A stretch of DNA of 10,888 nt from CAYHVH01 sp964360335 (GTDB lineage: Bacteria > Patescibacteriota > Doudnabacteria > UBA920 > 2-01-FULL-46-14), in contig CAYHVH010000022.1 in assembly GCA_964360335.1 (NCBI GenBank), forward strand, positions 1 to 10,888, in the 5' to 3' direction. The notes below the pieces were generated by a model. The model searched no databases. It was not told the origin of the DNA and was given only the letters and a program-made list of their open reading frames with translations. The translations under genes were made by a program, and so were the position numbers. This document shows, piece by piece, positions 1-5,104 of the stretch. Position 1 is the stretch's first letter, and every line of letters begins with the position of its first letter.

Positions 1-565
1 ATTTAGTTTCTAAAAGTTTTTTAATTTCTGCCGTTACCTGGGGCAGGACGGTTTGACGAAGCGTTTGCTCTTCCGCCGGGCTAAAATTTTGCAGCACATA
101 GTCCTCGGTTTTCGGGATCCGGCCCTGGGTTCGGCTCTCGATTCCTATCCGAAGGCGCTTGAAGTTTTGAGTTCCAAGTTTATTGATAATATCTTGGATG
201 CCTTTGTGGCCGGCGGACGATGACGAGGAGCTTACCCGGATGTCCCCCAGGGGCAGGTCCACATCGTCGTGAATGACCAGGAGGTCCTTCGGAACATCGA
301 TTTTGTATGCTTTACAAACTTCGAGAACAGCGGTACCGGACTCGTTCATGAACGTAAGCGGTTTGAAAAAAAGAACATGCTCGTTGTTGTAAAGAAGCTT
401 AAAAAGCTCGCCGTGAAACTTTTGCTCCGGCCGCCCAGCCGCCTGGCTCGGTGCTTCTTGGGAGAAAAGCTGGCCGATCAACTCCGGCACGGCCGTAAAT
501 CCGACGTTGTGGCGGGTGTGCTGGTATTTCTTCCCGGGATTGCCCAGCCCGATGATAAGCTTCAC
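1..565 (-). CDS. pth: peptidyl-tRNA hydrolase, 3' end beyond the window
   Basis: Releases peptides from prematurely dissociated peptidyl-tRNA so that the tRNA is recycled in the cytoplasm. Translating the minus strand from GTG at 565-563 gives 188 residues with no stop before base 1, so only the C-terminal end is missing. Family landmarks are all present in order: the N-terminal GLGNPG strand with N9, HNVGF with catalytic H19, the PLTFMNESG motif with N74, HDDVDLPLG with D100, and AGHKG in the loop that normally reads GGHNG. The position of E. coli N114 is therefore K121, preceded by a run of six serines (112-117). The GTG start codon is created at the junction with the 98-bp repeat element. 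Without that insertion the start would be ATG overlapping the lytR stop. The gene is probably cotranscribed with lytR. Identification is secure from motifs; the K121 effect is unknown. Confidence 0.95.
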   Translation of the reverse strand, partial: MKLIIGLGNPGKKYQHTRHNVGFTAVPELIGQLFSQEAPSQAAGRPEQKFHGELFKLLYNNEHVLFFKPLTFMNESGTAVLEVCKAYKIDVPKDLLVIHDDVDLPLGDIRVSSSSSSAGHKGIQDIINKLGTQNFKRLRIGIESRTQGRIPKTEDYVLQNFSPAEEQTLRQTVLPQVTAEIKKLLETK

Positions 566-663
566 CCCGTTAGACCCTTTCTTTTAAAAATTGATTCGTT
601 TGCGATTTCTTGCACTTCTTATTACGACAGAGGTTCGATTTCGCAGGTTTAGTCTAACGGGGT
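564..663. mobile_element. 98-bp inverted-repeat element, copy 1, between lytR and pth
   Basis: A 12-bp perfect inverted repeat bounds this stretch: ACCCCGTTAGAC at 564-575 and GTCTAACGGGGT at 652-663. The 10-bp core CCCCGTTAGA/TCTAACGGGG recurs around the tRNA-Val at 2147-2264. The core-to-core unit 565-662 is flanked by a direct repeat TTCA (561-564 and 663-666), which looks like a 4-bp target-site duplication. The interior has no reading frame or recognisable RNA and is AT-rich. Read on the minus strand, deleting the unit plus one TTCA copy joins lytR and pth with a classic ATGA overlap. This supports a past insertion by a MITE-like, non-autonomous element. No transposase is in the window, so the mobilising enzyme is unknown. 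Confidence 0.7.
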
Positions 664-2052
664 TCATGGGATTTTTTCTTGCAGGTCAGCAGTGGCCACG
701 ATTACAAAGTCCGGTTTTTCCGTAGTGGTCGGAAACGGGAAAGGACTTTGAGCCACCCGGAGGCCGAGAGTTTTTTGCAGATAAGCCAGGGTTTCCGGTT
801 TTTGCCCGCGGGTATTATCGTAAATCACTCCTTCCTGGTAAGCGGCCTCGCCCTGGTAGTTGCTGACCGCGGTTTTTAAAAGCGGGAGATTTAGAAAACT
901 CTGCACCCGTTGTCCCAGAAGCCCAATCCCGGAAGCGTTCTGGATTTCGATTATTGGTTGCTCCTCTTGCAAGGCGGCTGCTAAGAACTGGTTCTGGATG
1001 AGCTCCCGGAGGGCTTCGTATTTTCCCAACCCCGCGCACGGGACGAGGACGTAAGCCCCGGTTTCGTCGGCGATCACGTCGCAGAGGAGGCCGCCCTCAT
1101 AGCCGATGGTCAGGGAGCGGATATTTTTGTTTTCAATACTTTTGGTCAGTCCATACAGCCGTTTCAATTCGTGAGGCCGAAGGTTGGTTCGAACGTGATC
1201 CGCAAGATCGTCCAAGAGCCGGTCAATCAAACTTAAGTTGGTTAGCACCCGGAGCGAGGTTGCCTTATTTTTTAACGCTTTGAGCAGGAGTTGTTGGCGG
1301 CGGGCCCGGGCAAAATCCGAAGCCTCGCCGTTGTTGCCGTGCCGGGAGCGGACAAACTGAAGAGCCCGGTCGCCGTCCATCTTTTGTCGGCCGGCCGCAA
1401 ACGTAATCGGCGGCAGGTAGCCTCCTTGTTCGTCCGGATACTGGGCATCGGTGAAACCTCGCTCCACCTCGATTTCTATTCCGCTCAGGTCGTCGATAAT
1501 TTTTTTGAACCCCGCAAAATCAATCACGGCGTAGTAGGGGATATCCGTGTCCAAGATTTGCTCCACGGTTTGGACCGCGAGTTTCGCCCCTTGCCTCCGG
1601 CCGCCGCTTTCTCCAAAGGCGTAAGCGGAATTGATTTTCCGGTAGTCATAGCCCGGGATATAGACGACCAGATCGCGGGGGATGCTCACCAGGCTGACTT
1701 TGGTGTCCGTTCCTTCATCCCTCGGCAGCTGCAATGTCGCGAGAATCATCGTGTCCGTTAAAGTTCCGCCATCGTGTTTTTCTCCGCCAATGCCCATGAG
1801 GAGGAGCCGAATTTCTCCCCTTGTTTCACCCGAAAGTTTTTTGTCCGGGGCGATAAAAAACTGCCGAAAGGAAAGTTGGTTTTCTTCCCCCTCAAAAATT
1901 TTTTGCGCCAAAATCACGAGCTTGCTTCCCACAAAAATACCAATCATCAGTAGAAGCAACATGCCCAGCCCTAACCACCATCGGAAATGGCTTTTGGGTT
2001 TCGCGTACGAATACTCCACTGGAGCATCGGGCGGTTTGATAGCGTCTAACAT
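664..2052 (-). CDS. LytR-CpsA-Psr (LCP) family envelope glycopolymer ligase
   Basis: LCP proteins are membrane-anchored phosphotransferases that move undecaprenyl-pyrophosphate-linked glycopolymers onto peptidoglycan or other envelope acceptors. The 462-residue product has a short cytoplasmic N-terminus and one transmembrane helix at about 25-47. An extracellular LCP domain spans about 80-265. Its signatures are visible: TDTM with D100, SIPRD with R126, the YYAVIDF strand near 173, RSRH with R235/R237, and DFARARRQQ with D246, R249 and R251. A C-terminal LytR_C-like domain follows from about 366 (IIEIQNASG...). The only in-frame start near the promoter is ATG at 2052-2050, just 10 bases past a TATAAT box, so the mRNA is predicted to be nearly leaderless. 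The stop TGA (666-664) abuts the repeat element, with pth downstream. The exact glycopolymer cannot be told from sequence. Confidence 0.92.
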   Translation of the reverse strand: MLDAIKPPDAPVEYSYAKPKSHFRWWLGLGMLLLLMIGIFVGSKLVILAQKIFEGEENQLSFRQFFIAPDKKLSGETRGEIRLLLMGIGGEKHDGGTLTDTMILATLQLPRDEGTDTKVSLVSIPRDLVVYIPGYDYRKINSAYAFGESGGRRQGAKLAVQTVEQILDTDIPYYAVIDFAGFKKIIDDLSGIEIEVERGFTDAQYPDEQGGYLPPITFAAGRQKMDGDRALQFVRSRHGNNGEASDFARARRQQLLLKALKNKATSLRVLTNLSLIDRLLDDLADHVRTNLRPHELKRLYGLTKSIENKNIRSLTIGYEGGLLCDVIADETGAYVLVPCAGLGKYEALRELIQNQFLAAALQEEQPIIEIQNASGIGLLGQRVQSFLNLPLLKTAVSNYQGEAAYQEGVIYDNTRGQKPETLAYLQKTLGLRVAQSPFPFPTTTEKPDFVIVATADLQEKIP

Positions 2053-2062
2053 ATGTTTATCA

Positions 2063-2071
2063 ATTATACCA
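2063..2071 (-). promoter_or_regulatory. extended -10 promoter for lytR
   Basis: On the minus strand the sequence reads TGGTATAAT, an extended -10 (TGn-TATAAT). No good -35 is visible 16-18 bp upstream, which fits an extended -10 promoter. Transcription should start near 2056, leaving only about 3-4 bases before the ATG at 2052, so the transcript is predicted to be leaderless or nearly so. Confidence 0.65.
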
Positions 2072-2093
2072 AAAATTTCTAAGATTTGGTATA
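2065..2093. promoter_or_regulatory. symmetrical divergent promoter region (9-bp inverted repeat)
   Basis: TATACCAAA (2065-2073) and TTTGGTATA (2085-2093) form a perfect 9-bp inverted repeat with an 11-bp spacer. Each arm contains most of a -10 element: TATAAT for lytR on the minus strand and TATAGT for the tRNA locus on the plus strand. The symmetry may simply reflect two back-to-back extended -10 promoters, or it may also be an operator. Nothing here tells these apart. Confidence 0.5.
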
Positions 2094-2095
2094 GT
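2087..2095 (+). promoter_or_regulatory. extended -10 promoter for the nested tRNA locus
   Basis: TGGTATAGT is an extended -10 element on the plus strand. Transcription would begin around 2102, a few bases before the first base of the outer tRNA at 2109. The -35 region (about 2067-2072, TACCAA) is poor. The same TGG-TATAnT style occurs at the lytR and rpsU promoters. Confidence 0.55.
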
Positions 2096-2146
2096 TTAAA
2101 GGTGGCGAGGGCGTGTAGCTTGAGCGGTTAGAGTGCTGCATTTTTA

Positions 2147-2264
2147 CCCCGTTAGATTATTCTTGGACGGTTAGCTCAGTCGGTTAGAGCGCGCCGTTCA
2201 CATCGGCGAGGTCACTGGTTCGAATCCAGTACCGTCCACCAGGATAATTTCAAATCTAACGGGG
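2147..2264. mobile_element. 118-bp inverted-repeat element, copy 2, carrying tRNA-Val inside the outer tRNA
   Basis: The 12-bp perfect inverted repeat CCCCGTTAGATT (2147-2158) and AATCTAACGGGG (2253-2264) encloses the tRNA-Val. Its 10-bp core is identical to that of the copy at 565-662. In RNA the arms can form a helix: 2147-2155 with 2256-2264, continued as ATTATTC (2156-2162) with GGATAAT (2242-2248, one G-U) across a 7-nt bulge. That helix would hold the tRNA-Val on a stalk projecting from the outer tRNA's anticodon loop. No clean target-site duplication is seen here (TTTA on the left, CAAG on the right). Confidence 0.6.
2165..2241 (+). tRNA. tRNA-Val (anticodon CAC), nested inside another tRNA
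   Basis: A textbook 77-nt cloverleaf: acceptor GGACGGT/ACCGTCC (2165-2171, 2231-2237), D-stem GCTC/GAGC, anticodon stem CGCCG/CGGCG (2192-2196, 2204-2208). The loop TTCACAT has anticodon CAC at 2199-2201. The T-arm is ACTGG-TTCGAAT-CCAGT (2214-2230), the discriminator is A and CCA is encoded at 2239-2241. Every stem is fully Watson-Crick, so this gene is under selection and very likely functional. It decodes GUG valine codons. Release needs cleavage at both ends inside the intron-like segment, presumably by RNase P at the 5' end. Confidence 0.95.
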
Positions 2265-2310
2265 CAAGCATTGCAGAGGTCCCTAGTTCAAGTCTAGGTG
2301 TGCGCACCAT

Positions 2311-2333
2311 CCTGTCAGCAACGCGGGTTTTTT
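2311..2333 (+). terminator. possible weak terminator after the tRNA locus
   Basis: CCTG (2311-2314) can pair with CGGG (2324-2327) across a 9-nt loop, followed at once by six T residues (2328-2333). The stem is only 4 bp with one G-U pair, so this is a weak candidate. Its position directly after the outer tRNA CCA and before the lepB promoter is what makes it plausible. Confidence 0.35.
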
Positions 2334-2359
2334 GGTCTTAACTATGCGGTTTCTCGGGG

Positions 2360-2388
2360 TTGAATTTTGTTTTGGGGGATGCTATAGT
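2360..2388 (+). promoter_or_regulatory. sigma70-type promoter for lepB
   Basis: TTGAAT (2360-2365) is followed by a 17-bp spacer and TATAGT (2383-2388), with an extended -10 TGC just before it. Start of transcription is expected near 2395, giving a leader of about 28 bases before the lepB ATG at 2423. Confidence 0.7.
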
Positions 2389-2422
2389 AAAACGTACTGT
2401 GATTATTAAGAAATAAAATTTT

Positions 2423-3040
2423 ATGGGCGAAGCCGCCCCGGACGGAGCAAAACCGCAAGGCGCTGGCAGTGGAGCTTGGAGCGCGATTAGTCTCTTTGTT
2501 TTCGACTTTCTGAAGGTTTTTATCATCGCTGTGGCGATTATTATCCCCGTGCGATGGTTTTTGTTTCAGCCCTTTGTCGTCACCGGCGATTCGATGCGGC
2601 CCAATTTTGATGACGGCAATTATTTGATCATCGACGAGCTTTCCTATCGTTTCCGGGAACCGATGCGCGGCGAGGTCTTGGTTTTGCGTTTTCCGGGGGA
2701 TCCCTCCCAATTTTTCATCAAACGGACGGTGGGGCTGCCCGGCGAGCGGGTGGTAATTGAGAACGGCCAGGTGACAATTTACAACCAGGCGGCGCCAGAG
2801 GGCCAGCTCCTAGCGGAGAGTTATTTGTCCAATAGCAACATTACCTACGGCAACATTGATCGCATCTTGGGCCCGGACGAGTACTTCGTTTTGGGAGACA
2901 ATCGGCTGTCTTCTTCCGACTCGCGGATTTGGGGCCCGTTGCCTCGCAAAGACATTGTCGGGCGGGTTTACCTGCGAGTTTTTCCACTGAAGAAATTCGA
3001 GATCTATTCGTCTCCGGTTTTCAGTCTTTCTTCGCCTTAA
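2423..3040 (+). CDS. lepB: signal peptidase I
   Basis: Membrane serine protease that removes signal peptides from exported proteins on the outer face of the membrane. The 205-residue product has one predicted transmembrane helix at about 28-48. Right after it comes GDSM with nucleophile S57, then the IKRTVGLPGE box with general base K100, and a later GDNRLSSSDSR box (about 158-168). These are the conserved boxes of the family in order, giving a Ser-Lys dyad. Length matches short single-pass bacterial SPases. The ATG has no strong Shine-Dalgarno (only AAGAAA upstream), but the clear promoter at 2360-2388 and lack of other in-frame starts support it. The next gene begins 10 bases after its stop, so the two are likely cotranscribed. 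Confidence 0.95.
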   Translation: MGEAAPDGAKPQGAGSGAWSAISLFVFDFLKVFIIAVAIIIPVRWFLFQPFVVTGDSMRPNFDDGNYLIIDELSYRFREPMRGEVLVLRFPGDPSQFFIKRTVGLPGERVVIENGQVTIYNQAAPEGQLLAESYLSNSNITYGNIDRILGPDEYFVLGDNRLSSSDSRIWGPLPRKDIVGRVYLRVFPLKKFEIYSSPVFSLSSP

Positions 3041-3050
3041 GATCTAAAAA

Positions 3051-4325
3051 ATGTTACAAAGACGCCGAAAGAACGCCTCAGCTGGGAGCCAGTCGTCACT
3101 CATGAAAGTCTTGCCCGCGGGGGAGGTGGAGCGCGACTTGCTGCTGGACAATCTGCTGAAACTTTTGCGGCATTACGGTTTTCAGCAGGTCTTGCCGCCC
3201 CCGACCGAGGAACGACGGGTTTATTTCGGACATCCGGAGTTGCAGAGACAGTTTGGCGAAAAAATCTTAGAGGTCGGCGGTCCGCCTGATCAACAATTGA
3301 TTTTGGCCCCGACCTACTTTTTGAATATCCTGAAGCGTTATATCCAAAGTTTGCCGCAGCACGGCCCGCATGTGGTGAAATGGTTCTATCTTTTCCCGCT
3401 ACTGCAAAATCAGGGGGAACGGCTGGAGGTGGTCCACGAATTGGGCGTGTTTATTTTGGGGGAGGAGTCGAGTTTGGCGGCCGCGCAGTTGATTAACGGG
3501 GTGGCGCAACTCTACGGCGATTTGGGCCTTAAAAATTATGTTGCGGAGGTGAATCATTTGGGGTGCAGGATTTGTCAGAAGGATTACCGGGGCTTGCTTC
3601 AGGAGCATGCCCAAAAGATAAAATATGAACTTTGCCCTAACTGCCTCCTGAATTTGGAGCAGAACATCCTTGCCCTCTGGGGCTGCGAGCAGGATTCTTG
3701 CCGCAGCCTTTTGGCCTCGGCCCCCCAGATGGTCGACTTTTTGGACGAGTCCTGCCGGCAGATGTTGGTGGGAGTTTTGGAAACCGTTGACGAGTTGGGC
3801 ATCTCCTATACTTTAAACCCGACTTTGACTGCGCCGTTCCTGCAGGAAAAAGTTATTTTTCGCATGACTGTGGAGGGAGAGCGGGGAGCTTCGGGTTTGG
3901 GGGTGGGTGGAAATTACAGTTCTTGGGCAGAGTATTTGGGCGCTTCTCATCCCGTTCCGCTCATGGGTTTTTTGACGACATTTGAGCGGTTGTGGGAGCA
4001 GATCCCGGCGGAGCAACGCAAGCTCACGAGCCACGTGGAAGTGTTTATGGTGCCTTTGGGGGAAGTCGCTTCGCGGCGGGCTATCCTGCTGCATCGGGAA
4101 TTGCAACGGGCCGGGATCGCCGCCGCCGAGGCAATCTTGGGTCATAGCGGAATCAAGAATCAGCTCAAGCAAGCCGTGGAACAGAACTCGGACATTGCTT
4201 TGATCATCGGACAAAAAGAAGCCTTGGAGGAAACCGTGATTTTACGGGATATGCGGAGTGGCATTCAGGAAGTGTTTGCGGCTGATCGGATCGTGGAAGA
4301 GGTTAAAAAGCGACTTGGCAGATGA
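3051..4325 (+). CDS. histidyl-tRNA synthetase-like protein lacking catalytic motifs
   Basis: The 424-residue product follows the HisRS layout. It has a class II-like N-terminal region (HYGFQQVLPPPTEE near 41-54, VVKWFYLFPLLQ at 108-119), a Cys-containing insertion, and a C-terminal HGTP anticodon-binding domain (about 329-424, with DMRSGIQEVF). The motif 2 arginine block (normally FRYERPQ) reads LFPLLQNQ. The HisA arginine motif (normally LVRGLDYY) reads LTAPFLQEKVIF near 259-270. The GGRYD box reads GGNYS at 286-290. It therefore should not activate histidine. Cysteines C172/C175, C195/C198 and C212/C217 suggest a metal site. HisZ, the ATP-phosphoribosyltransferase regulator, normally lacks the anticodon domain, so it fits less well. 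M18 (ATG 3102) is an alternative start. The 3' end contains the rpsU promoter. Function unknown; RNA binding is possible. Confidence 0.8.
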   Translation: MLQRRRKNASAGSQSSLMKVLPAGEVERDLLLDNLLKLLRHYGFQQVLPPPTEERRVYFGHPELQRQFGEKILEVGGPPDQQLILAPTYFLNILKRYIQSLPQHGPHVVKWFYLFPLLQNQGERLEVVHELGVFILGEESSLAAAQLINGVAQLYGDLGLKNYVAEVNHLGCRICQKDYRGLLQEHAQKIKYELCPNCLLNLEQNILALWGCEQDSCRSLLASAPQMVDFLDESCRQMLVGVLETVDELGISYTLNPTLTAPFLQEKVIFRMTVEGERGASGLGVGGNYSSWAEYLGASHPVPLMGFLTTFERLWEQIPAEQRKLTSHVEVFMVPLGEVASRRAILLHRELQRAGIAAAEAILGHSGIKNQLKQAVEQNSDIALIIGQKEALEETVILRDMRSGIQEVFAADRIVEEVKKRLGR

Positions 4326-4343
4326 GTTTTCGCGTGGTATAAT
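4315..4343 (+). promoter_or_regulatory. strong sigma70-type promoter for rpsU-yqeY-ftsA-ftsZ
   Basis: TTGGCA (4315-4320), a 17-bp spacer and TATAAT (4338-4343) with an extended -10 TGG. This is close to consensus in both boxes. The -35 lies inside the last codons of the HisRS-like gene. Transcription should begin near 4350, about 40 bases ahead of rpsU. Confidence 0.8.
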
Positions 4344-4392
4344 ATGCGCACGTTTTATTTAACCATTGTCTGGGCCCGAGGGGGTGAACTTT

Positions 4393-4638
4393 GTGGTCGA
4401 AGTGAAGCGGAAAGAAGGGGAGTCTTTCGAGAGCCTGCTGCGTCGTTTCAATCGAAAAATCCAACAGAGCGGGATTTTGGTGCGCGCCAGAAAAATTCAA
4501 TTTTACCAGCCGCCCAAGTCTAGAAACCTCATGCGGGAAAGCGCCAGGCGGCGGGCGGAACTGGCAGAAGAGCGGGAAACTCTGCGCCGGATGGGCAAAC
4601 TCCCTAATTTCCGGGGGCCGCGGCGCGGAAATCGTTAA
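4393..4638 (+). CDS. rpsU: 30S ribosomal protein S21
   Basis: Small basic protein of the 30S subunit, near the mRNA exit region, with a role in translation initiation. From GTG at 4393 it is 81 residues: MVEVKRKEGESFESLLRRFN is the canonical S21 start, followed by RKIQQSG, then a basic helix ending in RRMGKL and a Arg/Gly-rich tail. The GTG was chosen because the conserved N-terminus begins there and a GAGGGGG Shine-Dalgarno (4378-4384) sits 8 bases upstream. A GTG at 4384 and TTG at 4366 are in frame but would place the SD inside the coding region. It is the first gene of a likely four-gene operon. Confidence 0.94.
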   Translation: MVEVKRKEGESFESLLRRFNRKIQQSGILVRARKIQFYQPPKSRNLMRESARRRAELAEERETLRRMGKLPNFRGPRRGNR

Positions 4639-4656
4639 TGCTGGTGGACTGAAGCT

Positions 4657-5103
4657 TTGAGCGGGATCAAAGAAAAAATCGAAATTGACCTCAAACAGGC
4701 CCTGAAAAACCGGGACCGAGTCGGTATTTCGGTCGTGCGCATGCTACTTTCAGACATTCATAATCAGGAGATTCAAAATCGCGGCCCGCTTAACGAAGAG
4801 CAGGTGCTGGCGGTTTTAAACTCGGCGGCCCGAAAGCACCGGGACTCGATCGACCAGTTTCAAACGGGAGATCGGGCTGACCTCGTGGCGCAGGAGCAGG
4901 CGGAACTCGAGGTCATCCAGACTTATCTCCCCGTCCCTCTTTCTCCCGAAGAACTTCGGCAGCTGGTGCGCGACACGATTGCGGCGGTTAGGCCCCAGGG
5001 ACCGCAAGAGTTTGGGAAAGTTATGCAAAGACTCATGCCCCAGATTAAAGGCAGAGCGTCCGGGCAAGAGGTTTCTAAGCTTCTGAAAGAGGAGCTTACC
5101 TAA
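4657..5103 (+). CDS. yqeY: GatB/YqeY domain protein
   Basis: The 148-residue product matches the stand-alone YqeY family, related to the tail domain of GatB (the tRNA-dependent amidotransferase subunit). The family's exact role is not settled; tRNA-related function is usually suggested. Visible signatures include the N-terminal IKEKIEIDLKQALKNRD, RMLLSDIHNQEI, the RKHRDSIDQF helix, a YLP motif near 90 and the GRASGQEVSKLLKEEL tail. The start is TTG at 4657; no other in-frame start occurs after the upstream TAA at 4636, and GGTGGA (4643-4648) provides a weak ribosome site 8 bases away. It follows rpsU by 18 bases, a pairing common in bacteria, and ends one base before ftsA. Confidence 0.92.
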   Translation: MSGIKEKIEIDLKQALKNRDRVGISVVRMLLSDIHNQEIQNRGPLNEEQVLAVLNSAARKHRDSIDQFQTGDRADLVAQEQAELEVIQTYLPVPLSPEELRQLVRDTIAAVRPQGPQEFGKVMQRLMPQIKGRASGQEVSKLLKEELT

Positions 5104-5104
5104 G

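Larger units (their letters stand above)
2109..2309 (+). tRNA. outer split tRNA, probably tRNA-Lys(UUU), interrupted in the anticodon loop
   Basis: Two halves, 2109-2146 and 2271-2309, assemble into a 77-nt tRNA with encoded CCA. The D-stem is GCTT/GAGT (2118-2121, 2131-2134) with a 9-nt loop. The anticodon stem CTGCA/TGCAG (2136-2140, 2272-2276) is perfect. The variable loop is AGGTC, and the T-stem CCTAG/CTAGG with loop TTCAAGT (2282-2298) is also perfect. A 124-base interruption (2147-2270) falls between positions 37 and 38 if the loop reads TTTTTA plus T, giving anticodon TTT. Other junctions would give TTC (Glu) or TGC (Ala). The acceptor is poor: in standard register (2109-2115 with 2299-2305) it has one G-G mismatch and three G-U pairs. 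Shifted to 2111-2117 all seven pair (three as G-U), but the 8-9 linker is lost. It may be a spliced gene, a pair of half-tRNAs, or a decaying gene broken by insertion. Confidence 0.6.

Noticed and set aside
565..662. A tRNA inside the first repeat element, suggested by the T-loop-like GGTTCGATTTC at 632-642
   Set aside because: The bases around it do not form a T-stem, and no anticodon or acceptor stems can be found on either strand.
2147..2270. Group I self-splicing intron in the outer tRNA
   Set aside because: Only 124 bases, of which 77 are a full tRNA; there is no room for a group I core and no P/Q/R/S-like segments are seen.
2136..2276. Archaeal bulge-helix-bulge intron in the outer tRNA
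   Set aside because: The strands TTTTTA and CAAGCAT between the anticodon stem and the repeat helix do not form the 3-4-3 bulge-helix-bulge geometry; only a partial TTT/AAG pairing is possible. A relaxed motif cannot be excluded.
3493..3501. Another repeat end (TTAACGGGG) inside the HisRS-like gene
   Set aside because: It differs from TCTAACGGGG, has no partner arm nearby and encodes part of the conserved protein; taken as chance.
3051..4325. HisZ, the regulatory subunit of ATP phosphoribosyltransferase
   Set aside because: A C-terminal anticodon-binding domain is present, which HisZ proteins normally lack, and no histidine biosynthesis genes are nearby.
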